In this document: in pieces, positions 8,979 to 18,440 of the stretch
Layout: every line of letters begins with the position of its first letter
How positions within the stretch are numbered: the first letter of the stretch is position 1
Assembly (NCBI RefSeq): GCF_000819865.1
Contig: NZ_CDDF01000018.1
Location: 62,001-126,000 of the forward strand
Source: Aeromonas eucrenophila
Lineage (GTDB): Bacteria > Pseudomonadota > Gammaproteobacteria > Enterobacterales > Aeromonadaceae
DNA length: 64,000 nucleotides
Reading direction: 5' to 3'
Position numbers and translations under genes: made by a program
The notes under the pieces: generated by a model
What the model saw: only the letters and a program-made list of their open reading frames with translations
The model's database searches: none
Told to the model about the DNA's origin: nothing

Positions 8979-9007
8979 TAAAAAACGGGAGCCAGCGGCT
9001 CCCGTTT
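8979..9007 (-). terminator. Terminator of the arc operon
   Basis: On the minus strand the stem ACGGGAGCC / GGCTCCCGT is followed by TTTTT; it lies 20 bases past the arcD stop. Confidence 0.85.
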
Positions 9008-9025
9008 CATCACAAGGGCAAGGGC

Positions 9026-10432
9026 TTAGGACAGCATGGCCCCCAGGCTCAGGCAGACCACGATCAGCACGGTCAGGATGCCGAGCAGCGGCGCCACCCA
9101 CTTCAGCCAGCGCACATAGGGCACCTTGGCGATGGCCAGGCCACCCATGACCACGGCGGAGGTCGGGGTCACCAGGTTCACCAGGCCGGAGGCAGACTGG
9201 TAGGCGGTGACCACCAGCTCGCGACCCACGTTGGCGAAGTCGGCCAGCGGCGCCATGATCGGCATGGTCAACACCGCCAGACCGGAGGAGGACGGCACCA
9301 GGAAGGAGAGCACCACTTCCAGCACGAACATCACGTTGATGAACACTACTGTGGAGAGGCCGGTGACGATCCCTTCCGCGCTGTTCAAGATGGTGTGGGT
9401 GATCATGCCGTTGTCCATCACCACGACTATACCGCGAGCGATACCTATGATGAGGGCCACGCCGAGCAGGTCACGGGCACCGTCGATGAAGTTGGAGGTC
9501 AGCTCCTCCTCGCTCATGCGGGAGATGAGGCCGACGATGATGGCGGCGGCCAGGAAGACGCCGGAGATCTGCGCCATCCACCAGCCGAGTACGGCCACAC
9601 CGTAGATCATCACGGCGAAGGCGGCGACGAAGATACCCAGCACGATTTTGCGAGTCAGAGTGAACTCCAACATCTCGTCACTCTTGTTGCCGAGGAAGTG
9701 GGCACGGTTCTCGTCCCACTTGTCGGCCACCAGGGACTTGCTGGGGTCATTGCGCACCATCTTGGCGTAACGCATCACATAGGCCACACACAGCAGCCAG
9801 CCGGCCACCAGCATGGCGACCCGCAGCCAGATGCCGTCGGTGAAGGAGATGCCGGCCGCGTTGGCGGCAATCACGGTCGCGAACGGGTTGATGGTGGAGC
9901 CCAGAGTACCGATACCGGCGCCGAGCAAGACGGTTGCGGCTGCCACGACCGGGTCGAAGCGGGCGGCCATCATCACCGGCACCAGCAGGGTGTAGAACGG
10001 CAGGGACTCTTCCGCCATGCCGTAGATGGTGCCCCCTGCGGCGAACAGCGCCATCAGGATCGGGATCATCCACTCCTCGCGGCCACGCAGACGATCGGTG
10101 ACGCGCTCGATACCGGCATCGATGGCACCAGTCTTGGTCACTATGCCAAGGAAGCCGCCGATGATCAGGATGAAGAGGGAGACGTCGATGGCGCCAGCCT
10201 CATAGGTATCGTGGTTGTAGAGGCCATCGATGGGTGCCAGCAGCACGTCGACTATGCCTTGGGGATTGGCCTCTACCAGCTTGTAGGTGCCTGCCACCGG
10301 CACTTCTTTGCCGAGGGCTTCATTCATTACCATGTCGTATTTGCCGGCCGGCACTATCCAGCTCAGGGCGGCCACCAGGGCGATCAGCACAAACAATATC
10401 GTGTAGGCTGACGGGAACTTGAATTTGGTCAT
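9026..10432 (-). CDS. arcD: YfcC/ArcD-type basic amino acid antiporter
   Basis: 468 residues with about a dozen hydrophobic helices, belonging to the YfcC/DcuC-like group of the ion transporter superfamily. The conserved half-repeat signature G-G-T-I-Y-G-M-A-E-E and the loop GTLGSTINPFAT are visible, and V-P-S-S-S-G-L-A-V-L forms the second signature. As the last gene of the arginine deiminase operon it most likely exchanges arginine for ornithine across the inner membrane. The substrate is inferred from context, since family members have also been annotated as C4-dicarboxylate carriers. Start at 10432 has a GAAGGAAG site. Confidence 0.85.
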   Translation of the reverse strand: MTKFKFPSAYTILFVLIALVAALSWIVPAGKYDMVMNEALGKEVPVAGTYKLVEANPQGIVDVLLAPIDGLYNHDTYEAGAIDVSLFILIIGGFLGIVTKTGAIDAGIERVTDRLRGREEWMIPILMALFAAGGTIYGMAEESLPFYTLLVPVMMAARFDPVVAAATVLLGAGIGTLGSTINPFATVIAANAAGISFTDGIWLRVAMLVAGWLLCVAYVMRYAKMVRNDPSKSLVADKWDENRAHFLGNKSDEMLEFTLTRKIVLGIFVAAFAVMIYGVAVLGWWMAQISGVFLAAAIIVGLISRMSEEELTSNFIDGARDLLGVALIIGIARGIVVVMDNGMITHTILNSAEGIVTGLSTVVFINVMFVLEVVLSFLVPSSSGLAVLTMPIMAPLADFANVGRELVVTAYQSASGLVNLVTPTSAVVMGGLAIAKVPYVRWLKWVAPLLGILTVLIVVCLSLGAMLS

Positions 10433-10518
10433 GGTCCAGCTTCCTTCTGTGGTGCGGTATCCATGTATCTGCGGGTCGTAGGGTTAGAGGTATTATGCCG
10501 CCGTCACATGGTCGAAAA

Positions 10519-10538
10519 GCCGGGGGTCACCCCCCGGC
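10519..10538 (-). other. Intercistronic hairpin between arcB and arcD
   Basis: GCCGGGGG / CCCCCCGGC inverted repeat in the 121-base gap. There is no T-run, so it more likely affects mRNA processing or stability than termination. Confidence 0.45.
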
Positions 10539-10553
10539 ACCACTACTGCGACC

Positions 10554-11558
10554 TTAGTCGCCCAGCGTAGCAACCATCACTGCCTTGATGGTGTGCATCC
10601 GGTTTTCGGCCTCGTCGAAGACAATGCTGTGCTCGGATTCGAACACGTCCTCAGTCACTTCCAGACCCTTCATGCCATATTTGTCAGCCACTTCCTTGCC
10701 CATGGTGGTCTCATCGTTGTGGAACGCCGGCAGGCAGTGCATGAACTTCACATCCGGGTTCTTGGTGGCGTTGATGACGTCCATGTTGATCTGATAGGGA
10801 GTCATCAGTTTCACCCGTTGATCCCAGGCTTCTTTCGCTTCACCCATGGAAACCCAGACGTCGGTGTAGAGGAAGTCGGTACCCAGCACACCCTCTTTCA
10901 CGTCTTCGGTCAGGTGAATGCGCGCGCCGGTTTCTTCGGCGATCTGACGGCACTTGGCAACCAGCTCTTCTTCCGGCCAGAAGGCCTTGGGAGCAACCAG
11001 GCGGATGTCCATGCCCATCTTGGCGGCACCGACCATCAGGGAGTTACCCATGTTGTTGCGGGCATCACCCAGGTAAGCGAACTTGATCTGATCCAGGCGC
11101 TTGCCCTTGCCGTGCTCCAGCATGGTCATGAAGTCGGCCAGGATCTGGGTCGGGTGGAATTCGTTGGTCAGGCCGTTCCAGACCGGGACGCCGGCGTAGG
11201 CACCCAGCTCTTCCACGATTTCCTGGCCATAGCCACGGTATTCGATGCCGTCATACATGCGGCCCAGTACACGAGCGGTGTCCTTCATGGACTCCTTGTG
11301 ACCGATCTGGGAACCGCTTGGGCCGAGGTAGGAGACCTGGGCACCCTGGTCGAAGGCCGCCACTTCAAACGCACAACGGGTGCGGGTGGAGGTCTTCTCG
11401 AAGATCAGGGCAATATTTTTTCCGCTTAGATGCTTACGCTCATAGCCACCGTATTTGGCCTTCTTCAGGTCGATGGCCAAGTCGATCATGTATTGGATTT
11501 CGCGCGGGGTGAAGTCCAGCAGTTTCAGGAAGTTACGGTTACGCAGATTAAAAGCCAT
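10554..11558 (-). CDS. arcB: Ornithine carbamoyltransferase (catabolic)
   Basis: 334 residues. It contains the carbamoyl-phosphate motif S-T-R-T-R-C-A-F-E (about residue 56), HPTQILADF, and the ornithine-binding H-C-L-P-A-F-H. In the arginine deiminase pathway it splits citrulline with phosphate to ornithine and carbamoyl phosphate. The same family includes the anabolic ArgF; the operon position with arcA, arcC and arcD points to the catabolic role. It lies 69 bases downstream of arcC. Confidence 0.93.
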   Translation of the reverse strand: MAFNLRNRNFLKLLDFTPREIQYMIDLAIDLKKAKYGGYERKHLSGKNIALIFEKTSTRTRCAFEVAAFDQGAQVSYLGPSGSQIGHKESMKDTARVLGRMYDGIEYRGYGQEIVEELGAYAGVPVWNGLTNEFHPTQILADFMTMLEHGKGKRLDQIKFAYLGDARNNMGNSLMVGAAKMGMDIRLVAPKAFWPEEELVAKCRQIAEETGARIHLTEDVKEGVLGTDFLYTDVWVSMGEAKEAWDQRVKLMTPYQINMDVINATKNPDVKFMHCLPAFHNDETTMGKEVADKYGMKGLEVTEDVFESEHSIVFDEAENRMHTIKAVMVATLGD

Positions 11559-11627
11559 GATGAGTTCTCTCTATATTTGTTCAGACCAATTTGGGCAGTG
11601 TTGTTAACTACGCAGTTATTCAACGAC

Positions 11628-12554
11628 TCAAGCATTCACGGTATGGGTGGCGACGATATTGGTGCCGGCTTCGCCTCTGAGGATGGCCAGACCATCTTCC
11701 AGGGAGCCGATCCCGACCATGCCGCCGGTCGCCTTGACGAATTCACAGGACGCTTCGACCTTGGGCCCCATGGAGCCTGCATCGAACTTGACGCCCGCCA
11801 GTTCGGCCGGGCTGGTCACCCGCAGCGGATGCTGGGTCGGCTTGCCCCAATCCAGGTAGACGGCGTCGGCGTCGGTCAGGATCAGCAGGGCGTCGGCCTT
11901 GATCTGCTTGGCCAGGTAGGCGGCAGACATGTCCTTGTCGATGACGGCTTCGATGCCGGTCAGGCGCTGGCCATCCCAGGTCACCGGAATGCCACCACCA
12001 CCGGTACAGATGATGAGGTGACCCTGGGCGATCAGGGTTTCGATGGCATCGCCTTCGACGATGCGTTGGGGCAGCGGGGACGGCACCACACGGCGGAAGA
12101 ACTTGCCGTCGGCCTTGACGCTCCACTGCTTCTCGGCAGCCAGGGCGCGGGCTTCGGTCTCTTCGTAGACGGGACCGATGAACTTGGTCGGGTTGGCGAA
12201 GGCGGGATCCTTGGGATCAACCTGTACCTGGGTCAGCAGCGCGGTGACGTTGCGGCTCGGCATCAGGTTCTTCAGTTCCTGGATCAGCATGTAGCCGATC
12301 ATGCCTTGGGACTCGGCGCCCAGCACATCCAGGGGATAGGGAGCGACCTTGGTGTAGGCGCTGTTTTGCAGAGCCAGCAGTCCGACTTGCGGGCCGTTGC
12401 CGTGCACCAGCACCACGTTGTAATCCTCGGCGATGCGGGCGATGGTCTTGGCGGCGGTGGCGATGTTCTTGCGCTGAATGTCAGCTTCAAGCGGCTCGCC
12501 GCGACGGAGCAGGGCATTGCCACCCAGGGCGACGACGACAGTTGGTTTTTTCAT
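11628..12554 (-). CDS. arcC: Carbamate kinase
   Basis: 308 residues, an amino-acid-kinase fold. The N-terminal V-A-L-G-G-N-A-L-L (residues 7-15), the HGNGPQVG loop (about residue 51) and the C-terminal A-I-L-R-G-E-A-G-T are typical. It transfers phosphate from carbamoyl phosphate to ADP, yielding the ATP that makes arginine fermentation energetically useful. It is the second gene of the operon, 62 bases after arcA. Confidence 0.95.
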   Translation of the reverse strand: MKKPTVVVALGGNALLRRGEPLEADIQRKNIATAAKTIARIAEDYNVVLVHGNGPQVGLLALQNSAYTKVAPYPLDVLGAESQGMIGYMLIQELKNLMPSRNVTALLTQVQVDPKDPAFANPTKFIGPVYEETEARALAAEKQWSVKADGKFFRRVVPSPLPQRIVEGDAIETLIAQGHLIICTGGGGIPVTWDGQRLTGIEAVIDKDMSAAYLAKQIKADALLILTDADAVYLDWGKPTQHPLRVTSPAELAGVKFDAGSMGPKVEASCEFVKATGGMVGIGSLEDGLAILRGEAGTNIVATHTVNA

Positions 12555-12616
12555 GAGTGTTACTCTCGAATCTTGGGGTATGTGGCGCCAGCCTCTGCCG
12601 GCGCCACGCCGTCTAG

Positions 12617-13837
12617 TTAGATGCCGTCACGTTCCATCGGGCAGCTCATGCAGCGGGCGCCGCCGCGGCCACGGCCCAGTTCTTCACCTGGGATGGACAG
12701 CACTGTGATGCCGGCCTTGTCGTACTTCTCGTTGGTGTAGGTGTTGCGCTCGTAACCCACGACCACGCCGGGGCGCACGGTCAGCACGTTGTTGGCGTCG
12801 TTCCACTGCTCGCGCTCGGCCTCGAAGCTGTCACCACCGGTGGTGATGAGCTTGAGCTGATCCACGCCCAGCGCCTTCTCGATGGCGGTCACGAAGTAAC
12901 CTTCTTCCTTGATGTTCATGCCGGTGGCACCGCCCGGGGTCAGGCTCCAGCAGTTCACATCCTTGCGGATGACTTCCGGATAGACGGAGAAGGTGTCTAT
13001 GTCCATGTGGGTCATGACGGTGTCGAGGTGCATGCAGCTGCGGTGTTTCGGCAGTTGCATGGCGATGACTTGCTTGGCCTGGCCATGTTTGAACAGGCTG
13101 CGAGCCAGGTGCTCGACCCCTTGCGGTGTGGTGCGCTCGGACATGCCGATGAGCACGGCGCCGCGGCCGATGACCAGCACGTCGCCCCCTTCGATGGTGG
13201 AGTTGTCGTAGTCACGATCCTCGTCACCGAAGTACTTGATGAAGTCCTGACCGGCAAACTGCGGGTGCCAGCGGTAGATGGCCTTCACGTGGTTGGTTTC
13301 GCGGCGACGGGCGGCCTTGGCCATGGGGTTGATGGAGACGCCACCGTAAACCCAGCAGGAGGTGTCACGGGTGAAGAGGTGGTTGGGCAGCGGTTCGATG
13401 ATGAAATCGGTCGGGGCGTGCATGCCCACTACCATGTTGACGCCGCTGAACGGCATCTCGGAGTAAGTCAGGCCGCCGGAGAGGATGCGGGCCAGCTCGC
13501 GGTGTGGCATGTCGGCAAGGAAGCAGCGCACGTCGTTGGCCAGTGCGGTGCCGAGGCGGTAATCGGAGACCTGATGTTGCAGCAGCCAAGCTTTGGCTTC
13601 CGGCACATCCAGGGTTTCGGCCAGCAGATTGGTCAGCAAGAAGACTTCGACATTCTGATCGCGCAGCACTTGAGCGAATTTGTCATGCTCCTGGCCGGCA
13701 CGTTCAACCGACAGGACATCATCAAACAGCAGATCCTGACAGTTGGAAGGCGTCAGACGCTTCAGACTGAGGTTGGGGCGGTGCAACATGACACGGCGCA
13801 ATTGGCCAACTTCAGAACCTACATAAAATTTGCTCAT
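12617..13837 (-). CDS. arcA: Arginine deiminase
   Basis: 406 residues, the normal length. It hydrolyses arginine to citrulline and ammonia. The F-T-R-D-T-S-C-W region, the catalytic H-L-D-T-V-M-T-H segment and the nucleophilic cysteine in G-G-A-R-C-M-S-C-P near the C-terminus are all present. First gene of the minus-strand operon arcA-arcC-arcB-arcD. Upstream lie a palindrome (13875-13895) and an FNR-like box (14008-14021), consistent with induction by oxygen limitation and arginine. Confidence 0.96.
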   Translation of the reverse strand: MSKFYVGSEVGQLRRVMLHRPNLSLKRLTPSNCQDLLFDDVLSVERAGQEHDKFAQVLRDQNVEVFLLTNLLAETLDVPEAKAWLLQHQVSDYRLGTALANDVRCFLADMPHRELARILSGGLTYSEMPFSGVNMVVGMHAPTDFIIEPLPNHLFTRDTSCWVYGGVSINPMAKAARRRETNHVKAIYRWHPQFAGQDFIKYFGDEDRDYDNSTIEGGDVLVIGRGAVLIGMSERTTPQGVEHLARSLFKHGQAKQVIAMQLPKHRSCMHLDTVMTHMDIDTFSVYPEVIRKDVNCWSLTPGGATGMNIKEEGYFVTAIEKALGVDQLKLITTGGDSFEAEREQWNDANNVLTVRPGVVVGYERNTYTNEKYDKAGITVLSIPGEELGRGRGGARCMSCPMERDGI

Positions 13838-13874
13838 GATTATATTCCGTCTTGCAGTGGTCCCTGCGAGTGAT

Positions 13875-13895
13875 TGAATAGATTCCTTCTATTCA
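13875..13895. promoter_or_regulatory. Palindrome upstream of arcA (possible ArgR operator)
   Basis: Perfect 8-base dyad TGAATAGA / TCTATTCA separated by 5 bases, 38 bases upstream of the arcA start. On the minus strand it reads CATGAATAGAA, close to half of the Bacillus-type ArgR/AhrC box. The spacing differs from the 18-base enteric ARG box, so the assignment to ArgR is a guess. Confidence 0.45.
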
Positions 13896-14007
13896 TGCTC
13901 GTGGCTAAGGCGGGATATTCTTTATGTAGGGTACTCGGCTTGTGTTCTATCCTGCCCTTGCCTTTCGTGACAGAGGTTAGGCCTGCGAATCACCTAAAAC
14001 TTGGACA

Positions 14008-14021
14008 TTGATCACATTCAC
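14008..14021 (-). promoter_or_regulatory. FNR-like box upstream of arcA
   Basis: On the minus strand GTGAA-TGTG-ATCAA: one half is perfect and the other keeps the TGA core of the FNR/Anr consensus TTGAT-N4-ATCAA. It lies about 170 bases before the arcA start. Confidence 0.4.
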
Positions 14022-14584
14022 TCAGAACTGAATAAAATCAGGAGTTAATTTTTGATGGAGTTTACATAAATGACATTTCCTCATTAAACACCACAGCATG
14101 AACATGCATAAAACCCCTTGTTTATTTCAATTTGAGACCGATTTCATTCATTGAAAATATCTACAAAGGGATAATCACAATAATGAATTACCAATAAAAT
14201 CATAAAGATAAAAAATAAAATCAATTGAATTGAATTTTATATGCAGATGTATGAATTTATCTCCGATAGAGTCTCCACAACTCCCCACATAAATAGTCAT
14301 AATCACCGCCCAGCCTGAATAATCTGTTTTTTGTCCCAGATCATGGCATCCGGGTCAGGCCGCACCAGCAGGCCCTCAGATGATGCGGCTCATCTCATGT
14401 CTCTTATATGGATATGCATTCTGAACGCATCCTGTCGGTGATTTTCTCAGCGAGGCTACCTCATCCTGTTTTTAAACTTTTTTCATTAGTTGAATTTATT
14501 TCACTCCCTTGCGTAGCACGACGGCTCGGCTTAACTCAAAAAGTGATCCATGTCACACCGAGTCCTATCACCAAGGAGATAATC

Positions 14585-14761
14585 ATGAAGGTCAAATCGC
14601 TGTTTCTGCTCGTCGCCCTGGTTCTTCCCGCCACTCCCACCCTGGTCAGTGCCCAGGGAGCCCCCGCCATGCCGCTGGTGGTGTGCCATGTTGGCCAGGC
14701 TCCCCAGATGCTGGTGCCCGAATATGTGTGCCTGTGGCAGGGTGGCAGCCAGCACTACTAG
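14585..14761 (+). CDS. Small secreted peptide, unknown function
   Basis: 58 residues. A clear Sec signal peptide (basic start MKVK, hydrophobic core LFLLVALVLP, cleavage expected after S-A-Q-G or V-S-A near residue 23) is followed by a mature part of about 35 residues with two cysteines (VVCHVGQ and EYVCLW) that could form a disulfide. An excellent AAGGAGAT ribosome binding site lies 5 bases before the ATG at 14585, which argues against the longer reading frame starting at 14408. I do not recognise the family. It lies alone between the arc and csrB-like regions. Confidence 0.7.
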   Translation: MKVKSLFLLVALVLPATPTLVSAQGAPAMPLVVCHVGQAPQMLVPEYVCLWQGGSQHY

Positions 14762-15264
14762 CAGCTCAAGGGAGGCAGCCTCCTCTTGGCTTGCCTCTCT
14801 CCTCGTTATCAAACAGCCTGCCCGCCACCTGGCGCTCGATCCGCACCGCCCCGATGAACCGACAATCAATCGCACGCTGAGATGATCTGGCGCTTTCCTC
14901 TCCCCTTCTGATGAAGCAACCAGTCGATGGACTCCCCACCGGCGATGAGCGGCATTTCGCTGAGCCCACCTCCAACCCCATGAGGTCCTATGACGGCCTC
15001 ATGGGCGATGGCTTGCACTCATACGCAGCCCCCGATCCGGTGAACGTCGCCGGCCCTTGTTAACTTTCTGAACCTCAGTTAAACGACGTGTAAGACATTC
15101 GCCATTGCAGACGTAAGTCAAACACCTATAAATCTCTCGCCATAGTCGGAAGAGAAGATCGAAAAACCTGCACATAGAAATTACAACAAAATGATTTACA
15201 ACAATAAAATGCCATTATCATTTCTTGGGAAACCAGTTACATAAAAACGTTTTTCAAGGTGCCG
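14762..15264. promoter_or_regulatory. Long non-coding region upstream of the CsrB-like RNA
   Basis: About 500 bases without a supported gene. From about 15050 it is AT-rich. TGTAAG at 15089-15094, followed 20 bases later by a similar CGTAAG, resembles half-sites of the GacA/UvrY upstream activating sequence. It lies about 200 bases before the sRNA start, the distance at which UvrY acts on csrB in Escherichia coli. The second half of the 18-base consensus is not conserved, so this is tentative. Confidence 0.4.
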
Positions 15265-15292
15265 TTGTCGTCCCCGCCGAAATCCTTATAGT
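15265..15292 (+). promoter_or_regulatory. Promoter of the CsrB-like sRNA
   Basis: -35-like TTGTCG (15265-15270) and -10 TATAGT (15287-15292), spacer 16; start expected near 15299. Confidence 0.55.
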
Positions 15293-15298
15293 TACTCC

Positions 15299-15571
15299 TG
15301 CACGGACGCAATGAAGTCGGTCAGGAAGACTGGCTGCCAGGGTTGGGCAAATGGACTCACCACAGGATGTGGTAAAGGACACCTCCCAGGACGGAGAAAG
15401 TGCGACGGGAATGGATGACTCGTCAGGCCAAGATGGCTAAAGGACACCCCAAAGGATTGGGAAGGGGAAACCTAAAGGAAGAGGTATAGTCAGGGATTGC
15501 AGGGAGCAACTTCGTTCAAGGACATGAGCGATAAGACTATCGGGGGCGACGCAAGTCGCCCCCATCTTTTT
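15299..15571 (+). ncRNA. csrB: CsrB/CsrC-type regulatory RNA (CsrA sponge)
   Basis: About 270 nucleotides from a predicted promoter to a strong terminator, with no credible reading frame. I count 17 GGA motifs, many as AGGA or GGGA, several displayed in hairpin loops: CCACA-GGA-TGTGG near 15362, CTCC-CAGGAC-GGAG near 15390, and CCCAA-AGGA-TTGGG near 15456. The segments AAAGGACACCTCC and CAGGGAGCAAC also occur in Escherichia coli CsrB. Such RNAs titrate the translational regulator CsrA and are usually activated by the BarA/UvrY (GacS/GacA) system. CsrB and CsrC cannot be told apart here; the exact 5' end is approximate. Confidence 0.85.
15542..15571 (+). terminator. Terminator of the CsrB-like sRNA
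   Basis: Perfect stem GGGGGCGAC / GTCGCCCCC with a GCAA tetraloop, then ATCTTTTT. Confidence 0.9.
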
Positions 15572-15622
15572 GGCCGCTTTTCACGGCGGCCATTCTGTCA
15601 GATACCGCAACGCCAGCCGCCA

Positions 15623-17356
15623 TTACTCCAGCCGGAAGTGCCCCACTATCTCCCTCAGCCTTTCGTAGGTGTGCTGCATCGAGGCTGAGCTGTCTGCCGT
15701 CCGCTCGCCATTGCCCTTGAGCTGGGTGATCACCTCGGCAATCGCGCTCATGTTGCGGTTGATCTCCTCGGCGACGGCGCTCTGCTCCTCGGCCGCCGTG
15801 GCAATGTGGCTGATGAGGTCGTTGATCTCCACCACCTCCCCCGCCATCAGATCCAGAGACGCATTCACCTTGTTGGTATTCTCCGCCGCGTCCTGGCAGC
15901 TCTGCCGGGTGTTGCCCATGGCGACCACCACGGTCTGGGTGCCGCGCTGCAATCTAGTCAGCATGGTCTGGATCTCGGCGGTGCTCTGCTGGGTGCGCCC
16001 AGCCAGGGAGCGCACCTCATCGGCCACCACGGCAAAGCCACGCCCCTGCTCACCGGCCCGTGCAGCTTCTATCGCCGCGTTCAGGGCCAGCAGATTGGTC
16101 TGCTCGGCGATACTGCCGATGACCCCGAGGATGGAGCCTATCTGCTGCACGTCTTGCTGCATGGCGGCGATGGAGTTCGCCGTGGTCTCCACCTCGGCCA
16201 CCAGCGCGGTCACGCTGGCCATGGCCTGATCGACCACTCGCCGCGACTGGCTGGCCAACTGCTGGCTCTGGCCGGTCAGCTCGGCCGTGCTGGCCGCACT
16301 CTCCGACACCGAGACGGCAGTGCGGCTCATCTCGTTGATGGCGGTGACCACCTGCTCCGTCTCGCGCACATGCTCCGCCAACAACCCCTGCGCCGAGCCC
16401 GTTTGCCTGGCCAGCCCCGAGATCCCCTCGTTGAGCTGCCCGCTGGCCTCCCTCACCTCCCCCATCATCTCCTGCAGCCGCTCGATGAAGCGGTTGATGC
16501 CGGTCGAGATCTGGCCGAGATCGTCCTTGCTGGTCACCGTCAGGCGGCGGGTCAGATCGCCGCTGCCCTGTGACAGCTCCTGCACCAGATCCCGCAAGGA
16601 GAGAATGGGCCTGTAGGCCAGATTGAGCGCCACCATGGAGATCAGCAATACCAGGGCCGCCACCCCGAGCAGGGCCAGGGTGATCTTGCCGTTGAGTGCC
16701 TGGGTCATGGCCTGGATGTGGTCGAGATCCACGTAACCGGTCAGGGTCCACTGGCTGCCCCGGATATCCAGCTGGTTGGGGCGAGTCTCGCTCTCTCCCT
16801 TGGGCTTGCTGCTGTAGAGCACATTGCCCTTGCTGTCGCTCAGGGAGAAGTAGCGCCCCTCTCCGCTCACCCGCTCGAGCAACTGCTTGAATTCGCTCAT
16901 GTCGAGGTAGTAGAGGTAGGCGGAATCGGCACCGCGCGGCACCAGGATCGAGATGACGGGCTTGCCGTCCTGCTGCTCCAGCGAGCCGACGGTGATCTGG
17001 TTATTGGCAGCCGGGATCAGCTTGCGCAGGGCCTCGACCCTGGCGGCATCGTCGATGACTCCGTTCACGTCGAACGCCATGTCGCCGATCAGCTTGACGA
17101 TGTTGTGAAAGCCGGTCTCTTGCAGTGCCTTCTTGACGCTGGTGACACCCAGGTTGAGGTTGGCCGCCAGCAGCACCTTCTGATTGATGTCCCCAGCCAG
17201 CTTCTCTTTGACCAGGGTGATCTGCTCGTTGATGTTCTGGGTGGCCTGGGTGCGGATGTAACCGCTGATGAAGTGATTCACGCTGAGCCAGGCGGTGCCG
17301 ATGGTGACCAGGATGGCGAGCAGCAAGAGGACGTTGATCTTGACTTTGAATGGCAT
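15623..17356 (-). CDS. Methyl-accepting chemotaxis protein
   Basis: 577 residues. Membrane helices at about 8-28 and 197-220 bracket a periplasmic sensor of about 170 residues (Cache-like, with [19 protein letters not shown]). A HAMP domain and the methyl-accepting coiled coil follow, with the conserved tip around [20 protein letters not shown] and then [10 protein letters not shown]. It starts 20 bases past the mgl terminator, so it has its own transcription or read-through from mgl. Position next to the galactose-binding protein operon makes sugar taxis a thought, but nothing in the sensor proves it. Confidence 0.9.
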   Translation of the reverse strand: MPFKVKINVLLLLAILVTIGTAWLSVNHFISGYIRTQATQNINEQITLVKEKLAGDINQKVLLAANLNLGVTSVKKALQETGFHNIVKLIGDMAFDVNGVIDDAARVEALRKLIPAANNQITVGSLEQQDGKPVISILVPRGADSAYLYYLDMSEFKQLLERVSGEGRYFSLSDSKGNVLYSSKPKGESETRPNQLDIRGSQWTLTGYVDLDHIQAMTQALNGKITLALLGVAALVLLISMVALNLAYRPILSLRDLVQELSQGSGDLTRRLTVTSKDDLGQISTGINRFIERLQEMMGEVREASGQLNEGISGLARQTGSAQGLLAEHVRETEQVVTAINEMSRTAVSVSESAASTAELTGQSQQLASQSRRVVDQAMASVTALVAEVETTANSIAAMQQDVQQIGSILGVIGSIAEQTNLLALNAAIEAARAGEQGRGFAVVADEVRSLAGRTQQSTAEIQTMLTRLQRGTQTVVVAMGNTRQSCQDAAENTNKVNASLDLMAGEVVEINDLISHIATAAEEQSAVAEEINRNMSAIAEVITQLKGNGERTADSSASMQHTYERLREIVGHFRLE

Positions 17357-17375
17357 GGATTGGGTCCCTCCAAAT

Positions 17376-17406
17376 AGAGAGGGCCGGAATATTTCCGGCC
17401 CTCTCT
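17376..17406 (-). terminator. Terminator of the mgl operon
   Basis: Near-perfect palindrome AGAGAGGGCCGGAA / TTCCGGCCCTCTCT nine bases after the mglC stop, followed on the minus strand by ATTTGG. Confidence 0.75.
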
Positions 17407-17414
17407 GGTAACGC

Positions 17415-18425
17415 TTACTTCTTCTTGGCGTATTTCATGGAGTCCAGTGCGACCGCCAAAATGATGATGCCGCCCTTGATGATGAACTGCCAGTAGGGGC
17501 TGACGCCGATGTAGGTCAGACCGTAGTTGATCAGGGTGAAGATGAGCACACCCGTGATGACACCGGCTACGGTGCCCACACCGCCGGCGAAGGAGACGCC
17601 GCCCACCACGCAGGCCGCGATGGCATCGAGCTCATACATGAAGCCGAGGTTGTTGGTGGCACTACCGACCCGACCCGCTTCCAGCATGCCGCCGAAGGCG
17701 TAGAAGACACCGGCCAGGGCGTAGATGATCACCAGGTTGACGGCGACGTTGACGCCGGACACCTTGGCCGCCTCGGGGTTGCCACCGATGGCGAAGATGT
17801 TCTTGCCGAAGCGAGTCTTGTTCCACAGTACCCAGACAAACACGCTAGCGATGGCCGCATAGAAGGTCAGATACGATAGTTTAAAGCCCCCTATCCGGAT
17901 AAATCCCTGCGCGAAGCTGGAGAAACGGGGATCGAAGCCGGCCACCGGAGAGGCACCCACGGAGTCGAAGTACAGCGAGTTGATGCCGTAGACGATGATC
18001 ATGGTACCCAGGGTGGTGATGAAGGGCGTCACGTTCAGGTAGGCCACGATCAGACCGTTGACCAGGCCGATCAGGGCCCCCACGGCGCACACCAGCAGGA
18101 TCACCACCGGAATGGGCACTTCACCCAGGGTCGGGAACACCTTGTTGACGTTGGTCAGGGCCTGCAGCATGGTGGCCGCGATCAGCGCCGCCAGGCCGAC
18201 TTGGCGACCGGCCGACAAGTCGGTCCCCTGGGTGATGATGATACCCGCCACCCCGAGGGCGATGATGACCCGCACCGAGGACTGGGTCAGGATGTTGCTG
18301 AAGTTGGTGAGGCTCAGGAAGGAGGGCTCCTTGATCACGATGATCATGAGCAACACCAGCAACACCACATAGATGCCGTTCTCTTTGAGCGCCTGCATCA
18401 GATTGAAATTTTTAGCCGACTCCAT
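17415..18425 (-). CDS. mglC: Galactose/methyl-galactoside ABC transporter permease
   Basis: 336 residues with eight to ten hydrophobic helices, BPD_transp_2 family. It matches MglC along its whole length, including the conserved [11 protein letters not shown] loop after the second helix and [14 protein letters not shown] near the C-terminus. It is the membrane channel of the high-affinity galactose importer and the last gene of mglBAC, 15 bases after mglA. Confidence 0.96.
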   Translation of the reverse strand: MESAKNFNLMQALKENGIYVVLLVLLMIIVIKEPSFLSLTNFSNILTQSSVRVIIALGVAGIIITQGTDLSAGRQVGLAALIAATMLQALTNVNKVFPTLGEVPIPVVILLVCAVGALIGLVNGLIVAYLNVTPFITTLGTMIIVYGINSLYFDSVGASPVAGFDPRFSSFAQGFIRIGGFKLSYLTFYAAIASVFVWVLWNKTRFGKNIFAIGGNPEAAKVSGVNVAVNLVIIYALAGVFYAFGGMLEAGRVGSATNNLGFMYELDAIAACVVGGVSFAGGVGTVAGVITGVLIFTLINYGLTYIGVSPYWQFIIKGGIIILAVALDSMKYAKKK

Positions 18426-18440
18426 AAATGTCTTCCTGTC

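Larger units (their letters stand above)
13838..14584. promoter_or_regulatory. AT-rich arc operon control region
   Basis: A stretch of 747 bases without a convincing gene, markedly AT-rich from about 14030 to 14330 compared with the GC-rich surroundings. It should hold the minus-strand arcA promoter and the plus-strand promoter for the small secreted peptide gene. A reading frame from 14408 runs in frame into that peptide but lacks a ribosome binding site and typical composition. Confidence 0.6.

Noticed and set aside
10554..11558. Anabolic ornithine carbamoyltransferase (argF or argI)
   Set aside because: Sequence alone does not exclude it, but the position between arcC and arcD in a deiminase operon makes the catabolic role more likely.
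14408..14584. 59-codon N-terminal extension of the small secreted peptide
   Set aside because: It would bury a perfect signal peptide and a strong AAGGAGAT site inside the protein, and it has no ribosome binding site of its own.
15497..15688. 63-codon reading frame crossing the CsrB-like RNA terminator
   Set aside because: It begins inside the structured RNA, crosses its terminator and overlaps the end of the chemoreceptor gene on the other strand.
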